Below are positions 49,072 through 61,000 of a DNA stretch of 64,000 nt, piece after piece; within the stretch, counting starts at the first letter, position 1, and every line of letters begins with the position of its first letter. The translations under genes were made by a program, and so were the position numbers. Source of the DNA: Phorcus lineatus (taxonomy: Eukaryota; Mollusca; Gastropoda; Trochida; Trochidae); assembly GCA_921293015.1 (NCBI GenBank), contig OV121097.1, positions 29,237,429-29,301,428 on the forward strand. Reading direction: 5' to 3'. The notes below the pieces were generated by a model. It ran no database searches and was not told where the DNA came from. It was given only the letters and a program-made list of their open reading frames with translations.

Positions 49072-52000
49072 ATGCTGGCAGGAGTCTGGCTATATTTCTT
49101 CACATTGTATTTGTGTTCCTGTTCTAATGGTAAGAGACAAAAGTTGGTCGTCTTGTTTCAGTTGAAAACAGTTGTCAAACGAAAATAACTCATTTCCATG
49201 TTGGTAGTAGTTTTCAATATGAAAACTGGAATTATTATATTATTGTATTATGTGTGGTTGAACCCGTTATAATCTGTGTGTTTTCTTCCACAATTGTATT
49301 GTTTCCAGTAGTATTGATTCTCCTGGCAGTGGGTATTCCTGTATGTTGATGTACTATTTGTAATTCGTTCCTGGGGTTCGATACCATATTAGAGACAATG
49401 TTTTTAAGGGTCTTTACTGTATATCATATAACAAAATAGTATGCAATATAGTAACCTTTCTCAATGTCCAATATGAAAATGGTAATTTTAGTTATTGGTT
49501 CAGTGAGTGGTGTTTTGAATGTATGGAGCTTTTAGGCAAATAGTTCATCGTTAAACCTAATTTGCATATTTATCAGTTTAGATACCAAGTTCCTCCGATA
49601 GCTTTATTGCACCGATAACACACTCCATTTTATAATAATATGGTAACGTAACGCATCTTATCTTAATAGCAATATATGTATGTCTCTCCCCAAAGGCTCA
49701 TTTAATATAAATTTATTCCTTATATTGGACAAAATAATTTCAAATGCTATCCGGATAAAATACGATAGAACAGGTAATAAAATTAAAGTTGTTGTAGATT
49801 CATAAGATTTTCGATAAAATTGAAAGTCTCCGAACTACGTTCTTTACTCTGAAAAACGCCGAGCTTGCCTTGGACGACGGACTGTGCTGAAAGTTGATCT
49901 TTCTCAATAAGCTTAGAATATCCATTTGTTGTGTTTATTTATAGATCCAACACATTTAGCTTACCTTTATATGGATAAAGTCACCATGAAAGCTTGAGCA
50001 CAAACATTTTACAGGGAATACATATAAAGGAAATCAAGAGATAACTAATATATGACAAATTCGTAAGCCAACTTAAAGAAAACAATTATTTACGATTTAT
50101 GATAGTGGCAAATTAGGAAAAAAGTAAGTTGGGACTTGCCCTACCTTCTAATTGATAATGCCATATACGCAAAATAAGTCGTCTAAACGTGCTGATAAAA
50201 AGTGACTATCTCATTTTGATTCGTATAGCCATTTCAAAATATATATCTTACTGATTCTTCTTCTTCTTCTTCTTCTTCTTCTTCTTCTTCTTCTTCTTGT
50301 TAGCTGACTATATGTAAAGGGAAGTAATAAAAGACGAAACATGACAATATCGTATATCATAACATTCACAATCTGAAGGTTTAAAATTTATTAAATGAGT
50401 CAGAAGAATATTGAGCCAGTAAATTAAGTGAACATAATATTTAGATATTGCAGTTCTTTCTTAGGATTCTGCCAACAAATGCCACAAATGATTATCATTC
50501 ATAGCCAATCACGGATTGAGAAACGGGAAAATGACATTTCTGCTACCATCCAATTTAGTTCGTGATCTTTTTTTTGTGGTGGACATATATTTTTAGCAAA
50601 AAATCCTGTTTTCACGATGCAATTTACAAATGTTTTCTTTTTTATTGCTGATAAACCCAATTTTTATCAACAGAAAGGCAATTTGTATTTGAACAATTAA
50701 AATATCAATGTTAGCGTAGATTGACCATAGGTTAGAGATTAAAAGCATTAATGTCAATGTTCATAATTTAATTTCCTACTGTAAAATCTGAATAAATCAT
50801 GATAAATCATCATGAATCAAAACAACCACCAAACGGTTGTACACATGTATGTTCTGTAACATCATCGTTATTGTTAACAAGCGACATTTTCTTGACTGCA
50901 AATAGTAACATGATATTTCAGCTTAAAGAAACAGCTAATCAGTAACTATAATCCGATATCTAGCATTTAATTCATTTGGCAAATTAACGTTTGAATTTTT
51001 TGTAAACCTACAAACACATTTAACACTTGAAATTTATATCGAAACGGAGAAATAAATTCCATATAACTATCTTACGATCTAAACAATGTTAAATTCTACT
51101 TTCTAGCTTTAGACCTAACATATAGCGTGGCAATGGTAATAAATGATTATTCTGTTAAACTTATATTGTTTTTAAGAGGCAATATACTGGACACAATCAT
51201 TCATTGAAGGGAATGCTAAAGTAAACATGCAGAAGTTTCGTAAAAACATGTTGATTGATTTGTATCAAACTTTGATGCTAACTGATTTTTATTTTGAAAC
51301 CTCAATGTGATAAACAACGTGTTAATGAGGTGGCACATGGTCGGGAACATTGTTCAGTTGACGCTATCAGTGAAGTTCAGCAATATCGGGGACGGCTTGC
51401 TGGATGGGTGGGATAACTCGTCTTAGCTCGATAAATGTTAAGGTTGATTCTCTGCCCCGCACTGAGACATGAGTTATGAGACTTGTGGTGTCTACTTGGG
51501 CAAGAGACTTTGTCTCTGTTCACCCAGCAGGGAATGGATACCGGGTAAAGCAATGCGTTGGTGGTGACCTTGTGACGACAAATATGATATGTTAGACCAG
51601 GGTAATAATGTTGATAGTGCCTTGAGCATGCACTAGTGTATGGAAACGTGCGCATTATAAATATCCACATTATTTGATAATAATACTACTAATAATAATC
51701 ATGATGATGGTGATGATGATGATGGCGATAATGATAAATATCTATAAGATGTGAATGCACCACGGCGATCAATTCACACAAGAGGACAGTATGGCATTGG
51801 GACATTAACAGTATGAATTTTAATTACAAGTTACCAGATTTATAAAATTTTCGACCTTACAGATACATTTCTGCTTGTGAAAATTTGTCAAAGATTGTGA
51901 ATTGAATCATATTTGTGATGTAATCGTATGTTCATGTTGAAAGCTCAAATTTTTCAATCAGTCCTTCCATTAGAGGTCGGATTCCATTATTTAAAAGTGA

Positions 52001-55000
52001 ACCATTTTCTTCTCGATATTCTTATCGTATTACACTCATTAGCAAAAACACTACTGGGCAAAAGAAACTATAGGTCGGGAAAGTTGAATTTTTTCACAAC
52101 CCTCTACATGTGTAGTTAAAATTACAATGCTTACACTATTTCCCCAAGTACAAAGAAGGAAAACACAACGAACAAACGCAACACGTACCTACACTGACGT
52201 TGCTGATGTCACAATTAAGAATAACACGTGTTCACAGCTAGCACGCAATTCATGTGCACGAATTCGCTATAAGAGACATGTACCTGCTCAGTGGGATCAC
52301 AGCTTCCAGAAAAACATAAAAGGTATGCCACGACTGACGCGAGAACAGAGAGAGAGGGCGATAGTCATGTCTGAAATGAGAGCAACCAACGTCAGAATTG
52401 CGAGGACGTTTCGATGCACGCCATTTGTTCAGACGATACAGGCAGACAGGACGAATTCAGGACAGGCCTAGGAGTGGACGTCCACGCGTAACTACCGCAA
52501 AGGAAGATCGGTACATACGTACCATACTAACGAAATACATTCGTAACGTCAACGTCAACGGCAGAGACAGCGTTGGGGTGTCTCATTAGTCGGCGAGCAG
52601 TCACCAGACGCTTACGGGCAGCTGGTTTACGTTGCCTCCGACCCTTGACCTTGACCCCACAACATAACCTTGCTTGAGAGACTGCGATGGGCAAGACGAG
52701 TTTTCCATTGGCACGCACGTGATTGGCGTAGAGTCCTTTTTACGGACGAGAATCGGTTCTGTATTCTCCACACTAACAGTCCTATTCACGTGTATACAGA
52801 CGAAGGGGTGAAAGATTTGCAGCTACATGCCTTCAAGAAGTTCATGCGTATGGAGGAGGCAGTATAATGGCATGGGGTGGATTTATTGACAATCAAACAA
52901 CACCGTTGGTTGTTATTCAGGGAAATCTCAATGCCAATCAATATCGAGACCAGGTATTGCAGCCCGAGTCATACCGTTCATCAACAATCAACCACAAGGC
53001 ATATTATTTCAACAAGACAATGCGACACCTCATACTGCAATTGCGACTCGAAACTTTCTTCAGCAAAACAACGTTAATTTTCTGCCCTGGCCGTCTCGAT
53101 CCCCGGATATGAATCCCATAAAGCATCTGTGGGATCATCTGGGAAGACAAATCCGTCGTCGACATCAACCTCCACAGACGAGACGACAGTTGGAAGTAGC
53201 ATTGAGGGAGGAATGGCAGCGACTACCAAATGACCTTATCCGGCGCTTGACGTCATCAATGCGACGACGTGAGAGAGCTTGTATTGATGCTGGTGGTCGA
53301 CACACACATTTTCTTTACTGCGAATTGTTCCTGCTTGAAGTGTGCGAACTGTTACGATTTTATGTCCGCTTCAAGATTGATTTCGTTTGATGAATTAACT
53401 TTGCATTCGTAGACGTACATGAAACTCATACCAATACAGATTTTTTTGGAGTAATAAATTCGAAATATCAATCTTACGATCTTAACGATGATAAATTCTA
53501 CTTTCTATCTACTATTTCTATTCTATTTCTACTACTTTCTATTATAAGAATATTATTCATAAAGAAAGTTGTATCGTTTTTTTTATAGGAGGCGAAATGA
53601 TAGATCGATCACTCCTGGTAGGAATACTTAAATATGCAGAATGTTGCGTCAATTTTGATTGATCTGTATGAAGCTAAGGTTTTATGCTAACTGATTTGTT
53701 TTCGTGAAATAAGCATGTGAATTATAACGTGCAAACACACGGCGCCCACAGCGACCAATTCACACTAGAATTCCAGCTGTGAGAACAATATATGCATAGT
53801 GACATAAACAGTATGAGTCGAAATTATGTTCATTCCAGTCGGTTATTTATACAAAGTTTCCTAAAAATAAATCAAATTCCAGAAACCAGATTTTTTTAAA
53901 CGTTCAACAAAACAAAAACATTTTCGTTGAGTAAAATGTTTCCATATCGTGACAAGAATTATATCTGTGACGTTAATCAACGTTCTTATTGCAAGCTCAA
54001 ATTTACTTTTTTAGTCAGTCTACCATTGGAGGTCAAATTGCATTATTAGTCATTCTACCATTGTAGGACAAATTGCATTATTAGTCAGTCTACCATTGGA
54101 GGTCAAATTGCCTTATTTTGTATACATACCATTATCTTCTCGATATTCTCATTGTATTGAGGTACCAGGACAGATACCAATATCGTGACAAGAATTATAT
54201 CAGTGACGCAATTTCACGTTCTTATTGCAAGCTCAAATTTACTTTTTTAGTCAGTCTACCATTGGAGGTCAAATTGCATTATGAGTCAGTCTACCATTGG
54301 AGGTCAAATTGCATTATTTTAAATAAGAACCATTTTCTTCTCGATATTCTCATTGTATTGAGGTATCTGGACAGATACCAGGATACGATTTTTCTTATTC
54401 AGCACAACTGTTGTAGCTGCAATAACTTATCGCCAAATAACCCACTTTCAACAGATTCTTTCATTCATATTCTGTGTTTGCCATTATAAAAAAGCGCTCA
54501 AAAAATCCTCATTTATTGCAAACATTTCCCTGTTACAGGAACGTGGTTTGAATCTAATGTTATCATTTCCGTGTTAGCTAATATACAGGTTCGATGTCCA
54601 CTGCATTGGTATGAGAAGAAGTCAAAAGCTTATACAACTAACTGAGGACCTGTGTATTACCATACTTAGTAACACCATAACATAGAAATTAGTTTTAAAT
54701 CATAGTTTCACATTACCTGTTGAAAGAGATAGATTACTGTTAGAACCATTCGAAATCAGATAGAAAAATACACCAAATAAACAGATTATAACGACTCCAC
54801 CCCTCTAGCCCCCGTTAGTCAAGGACAACATACCATGATATTTCGATGAAACGGTCTATTTTAAAGTAGCTATTCCGTTCGTCTCATCTTTAAAATATCT
54901 ATAGTCACTCCTTTATGATGTTACTTTGTAATTCTTGAATGCACCACAGCACATTTATTTAATTATTTCTTTATTCAAAGTATTATCATTAAATATTTAT

Positions 55001-58000
55001 ACCGCAAAATAACAACCTTAGAGGGTAAAAAATAGATTCTCAAAAACCAATTATCCTCAGTCGAAGGAAGAGGAGTCTTGTTTCAATCATGTAAGTGTTC
55101 AGACCTCTAAATCATTGGATGTAAGAAATGGACTCCTAACGACCAATCTACTTTTGTATCAAAAAGTCCTTTCATTGATTGGATTGTCTTTATACCATAT
55201 GTACCCTAATCGAGATATACCTTTATTTCAATCATAAAACGTGCAATAATGCATATATTTTTATTATGATTTTCAAATGGAGTAACACTCTCACATAAAA
55301 ACAGACAAAAACATAATAAAGCGAATCAAACTTTTATTACTTCTTAATATTAGCATAATGCTCTTACATGATAAGCAAATAACTAATATAAATGAGGTAT
55401 GATAACATCTTTCACTTCTAAATATTTGCCAAATTTTATTTCTTAGTCAGTATATTAATAATGATAATAAAATGAGACAAATCCAACAAAAGCAATTCAA
55501 AGAATCATAAAAGCTAAAAATTCACACAATAAAAAACATCAACATTAAAAAGGTTTTACAAAATTATCAATAGAATATAAACGAAATAAAGTATTTCTGA
55601 TGAAAGTCATTGTAAAAATCAGATTTTGTAATCGTTTTTTTTCTAGTTGTACCAAAATAAGAATTAGTGCAGGAACGTTTAAACTTACCGAGATTCAGCC
55701 CTAAAAACTAATGATAAAATCTGTAACACTTTAACTCCTCAAATGTACAGCTGTGTTAATTTTCAAAGAGTCTGGCTTATCGGCTGCGATCCGTCAAATT
55801 GTTTTTTTGTTTTTTTTTGGTTCTTTTACTGATTTTACAGCTCTTTGAAAATAAACTATATATATACATACATATATATTGAATATGCACATTAACAAAT
55901 GATTTATGATAAGACTAATCAACAATGCCTTCTTATTCCGTAACCAGCCTTTCAAGCTCAAAATGAAAAAATGACTGCCTTGCTCCTACTTGTTATATTT
56001 ACCGAGTTATAGCTGTCATTTATAAAAGAAGTAAAATTTAGACATAAATTACCCTCAGTATCATGTATCAATTGGACCATGTTGCAATCATGTACTAATT
56101 ACAATGATAGTGTATAAACTAGAATGTCTCCTTGAATTTCGTTGAATAAAATATGTTACAAATAAAGTATACATGAACATTAAGAAATTACATATCTATA
56201 GTTCTTTATTATTGTTACAGTGACAGAAAAAATCATAAAAGTGAATGACAGTAAAGGTTGTTTAAAATCAGACCACCCATGTATGATGCCATTGGTGATG
56301 GATTATTTACACAGCTTTATCTCGTTAAGCCTTTAAGCATCTTAAAGTCTTTCAGTCACTAAATGAATTTATGCACAGGGCATGAAAGAAACTGTATTTT
56401 CATCAAACATTATAATAAAACCTTAATGAAAAGATAATTTTCAACTAAAAATTTACTTGCTTTACTGGTCTAACTAATCAGTGAAGTAAGATATGTTTTC
56501 ATACATTTCGAAGACCATTTGCAGTTTCTAAAAGAGTGACTGATTTTGACAGAATGTATCATTTTGCGCATACAGTTCACGATCCAAATCTGGCAGAGGT
56601 TCCACGTCCAGAAGTCTCGAGAGAAATCGAAAACCAATGCAATAGGATCAAGGAATCTTCAGAACTTCTGCAGACTCATCAGGCGAGTACAAGAGAGTGA
56701 AGAGTGAAGTCGGTTCATGTCTGGAAGACATCATTTGGTTGAATGCACATGGTTGGTTTCTTTCAATACACAGAATACAGGCAAAATAGTAGTCTAGAAT
56801 TAGACTAGTTGACTTTGCAAAAAACGTTTGATTCCTTCTCTTAGTCTTTCATATATCTGAAACCCTGATTTTTAGGGATTTTTAAAAGTATCTTGTAAAA
56901 TTTTTCTCCATATTTTATCAATATATAAAGTCAAGTCTAATCTAAGTGGTAATTTGTCTCCTATGAAACCATTTGGTCGTTGTTGTAGCAAAGTTAACCC
57001 CTAAAAAAAGTTCGGAACTAAAATACTTTCTATTTTTTCGTAAAATCAAGATATTTACGTTTTACATTTGATTGATGCTTCAACAGTATGAAGATGATAT
57101 GAAATTTCTCCGGGCCGGTTCAAACTGATCTTTTGAGGTTACAAAAGCCACTTTTATTAGATTTTTTGATTAGGAAAAATCATTTGATAAATAACAAGTA
57201 ATTTTGATAGGATCAAATAGAAATTGTAACATCAAATTGAGACCCAGTCTAAGGCTGGCTGGAAATCCTGAGTTCTTCATAATTATTGTCATATTTTCCC
57301 AGAAACTTTGTAATTTTGAAAGAAAAATCTTTTATAGTGAACAAACTGTTAAGAAAAGGATGGAACGAATTCTTGCACCATGATATAAAATGCTAACGAT
57401 CAACTTGCTTCTCAGACCCTTTTTTAAAACAATAGTTAACATTTTTCATCAGAAATGAAATAATAACAAATAACAATTTTGAAATTTTTAAGGGACTAAG
57501 AATTATATTTACGACATATTTACATGTAATTTTTTCACATTAGGCAATGTTGAGACTGTACTATTGATTAAACACTTTTGCGTCAATGTCATAATTACAT
57601 GGTCACATTGTTATACAAGTTTGCCATAAAATGTTGGTGTATGCCCACCGTTAAACGTGAAAATTAGGTAAAGTTTTATTTCCATCAGCAATATAATAGA
57701 TGAAGAATAATGGAAAGAAATTTTCAAAATGTTCTGAACTAATCTTTGAGATTTTAAACTTGAACAATCAATGACAGTTTTAGAACAAGAAACCTGTTAA
57801 TCATCCAGCAACAAGGAATTTTCACCTCTATACCAACAAATGCAAAAAGCTGACATTTTATAAGGAAAATGGGGCCCAATTACCCTTTTAGACTCCATTT
57901 ATAAAATTTTATCCTCCATTCTTGCACATAGGTTTAAGAAAGTCCTGCCCTAAGCTATTAGTGAGGACCAAACATGGTTCATCTCAGGAAGAGAGCATTC

Positions 58001-61000
58001 GCTTGAATGGTTTGGTTTGCTCTTATACACAGAATATAGACAAAGTAGTATTCTATTAGTAGATTAGTGGGTTTTGCAAAAAGCTTTTCTTTCTCTTAGT
58101 CTTTCATAATTAAAACCCTGATTTTTAAGGGATTTTATGAAAGTATCTTAAAGTGGATTACTATACTTTATCAAAATGTAAGTCAAGTCTAAATACCAGT
58201 TGGTCGTTGCTGTAGGCAAGTTTACCAACCATCACCTTACATTTTTCTTCTCTGGGATAAAATACGCTCTATTCTTGTGAAAAATAAAGATATTAAAGGT
58301 TTTATATTTTCCTATTACCTTAACGCTAAAAGAAAGTATAACATTTCTCTTGGCATGTTCAAAGTGATCTTTTAAACCCACTATAGCCGCTTTTGATCAA
58401 GATTTCTGGATTAAGAACAAAACTTTAATAATATTAACAGGTAATTTAGATAGCTATAGGATCAAGTAAAAATTGTAACATCACATTTAGACCCTATCTC
58501 AACTCAGCTTGGAACCCTGTAACCTTCAGATATACATTTGCATATTTTTTCCAGAAACTGTGTAAACATGATTCAGCTCAACTTTGAAAGCGAAATCTTT
58601 TATATTGAGCAAACTATTAAGAGATGGTTGCAACGAATTCTTATACCTATTATATAAAATGCTAAAGATCTTTATAATACATATTCATTTTTGAAAACGT
58701 AAAATGCAATTGAATTATCAAGCCTAAGTTTTCCGTCATTTAAAACAGAATAAACTTTTTCCCTTCAAATGAAACTATAGAATTCTTCTTAACTTACCTG
58801 GTTTAGAATCTGAATGTGAAAAAAAATGAGTACATATATTACAAACGATTGTCACATTACACATTGTTTATAAACACGATACATGTATACTCAAAAGTTT
58901 ATAACAGGAATTTGTCAATCGCCAAAAAAAATCAAGGGATTATCAAAAAATGTAAGAGACATTATCATTCAGTAAACTGTTTCACATTAATATCACATTT
59001 ACATGGTTATGTGTACATGCTATGGCTTTAAACAAACACTGAATTGCATGTATAACATACTTTAGATAAATAATTTTATAATACATATATGGTTTAAAAT
59101 ACGTTTTACTATTCTGAATTAATGAGCCTCAGTTTTCCGTTATTCAAAAGAAAATAACCTTTGTTCCTTCAAATTAAACTATAGAATTCTTCTTAACTTA
59201 CCTGTTCTCGAAGCTGAATGTGTAAGAAATTGAGTACATAAATTACAAACGATTGTCACATTACACATTGTTTATGAATACGATACATGTATACTCAAAA
59301 GTTTATAACAGGATATTGTCAATCGCCAAAAAAAACAAGGAATTATCCAAAAAGGCAAGAGAATGTATTATTCTGTAAACTGTTTCACCTCAATATCACA
59401 TTTACATGGTTATGCGTACATGCTATGGCTTTAAACAAACACTGAATTGCATGTATAAAATGCTTTTCATTTTATAATACACATATGGTTTAAAATACGT
59501 TTTACTATTTTGAATTAATGAGCCTCAGTTTACCGTTATTCAAAAGAAAATAACCTTTGTTCCTTCAAATGAAACTATAGAATTCTTCTTAACTTACCTG
59601 TTCTCGAAGCTGAATGTGCATAAAATTGAGTACATAAATTACAAACGATTGACACATTACACATTGTTTATGAATACGATACATGTATACTCAAAAGTTT
59701 ATAGCAGGAATTTGTCAATCGCCAAAAAAACAAGGAATTATCCAAAAAGGCAAGAGAATGGATTATTCCTTAAAATGATTCACCTCAATATCACATTTAC
59801 ATGATTATGTGCACTTGCTATGGCTTTAAACAAACACTAAATTGCATGTATAAATTGCTTTAGATTTTATAATACATATATGTTTTAAAATAAGTTTTAC
59901 TACATTGAATTATCGTGACTCAGTAATTCGTTTTTTTAACAACATAACGTTTTTTTTTAATTCTAATGAAACAGAACAGCTCTTCTAAACTTACCATCGT
60001 ATTTTCCATCTGTTCAACGCGCTGGAAACATCAAAAAGGAATGGACTACATAAAATACAAAGAGTTGTCATATTACAAATTTTCAAAAAGTTAATTAACG
60101 TATACTACACTTTTTACCTTGCTTAAGCGTACGCTATTTTAAAACAATTGTTAACTTTTTTCATAAGAAATAAAATAATAACAAATAACAAACTATTCAG
60201 AGATGGTTTCAACGAATTCTTACACCATCAAATGCTAAAGATGTCTATATTACTTCCATGTTTTTAAAAGAAAATAACCTTTTTTCGTTCAAATGAAACA
60301 AAAAATTGTTCTGAACTTTCTTTTTTAATCAGAGTTGGTTCGCAGGAAACATCCAAGGAAATGGAGTACATAGATAAAAATGATTATCACATTACGCATT
60401 ATGTATGAATACGTTAAATGTATTCTCAACATTTAACCTTGCTTCAGAGTACCGATTTTGTACACAATAGAAAACCTTTCTCATACGAAATATAATCAAT
60501 AACACATAACAAGTTTTGCAATCTTTAAGGGTCTAAGAATAACATTTATTTTATATTCATGTGATACACTACTTTATTAGCAAAATGCTATCTATCACTA
60601 ACACTCTTCCGTCACCTTTAATCAAGATAACCGTGTATGCAAACATGAAAGCAATAAAAAAAACATGCTTAGACTTTTATATTGCATAAACTCAATCACG
60701 TCAATTTAACATTTCCAAGGTCAATATGATGTACTAGTTTGCTTTAAAATGTAAATGATGAAAATATAGTAAAGATTAACTACACTCGACAATAATTTAA
60801 ATAAAAATTCAATCGTATGAAAAGATATATATATCTATATTTTTATAACATATCTTGATTAGCATGGACTCCCTTGGATAAAGTAACTGCTCATTTATAT
60901 AACATTGAAGTTTTTGCCATGTCACTATTATGGTTAAAGGGACTGAAAAGTGTTAAAATCATTGCATTGACTAAAAGGCAAATATATTCAAACTGCACAA

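Larger units (their letters stand above)
51040..54370. repeat. Tandemly repeated, diverged block around the Tc1 insertion
   Basis: 51050-51110 resembles 53450-53510, 51200-51330 resembles 53620-53735, 51760-51800 resembles 53740-53800, and 51912-52030 resembles 53960-54150 and again 54180-54370. Within it, a unit of about 38 bp (AGTCAGTCTACCATTGGAGG then TCAAATTGCATTATT) is repeated three times at 54011-54118 and twice at 54249-54317. The Tc1-like element sits between the copies. Confidence 0.65.

Noticed and set aside
49325..49386. tRNA-like A box (TGGCAGTGGG) and B box (GGTTCGATACC)
   Set aside because: No cloverleaf can be formed and spacing is long for a tRNA. A SINE head is possible but no body follows.
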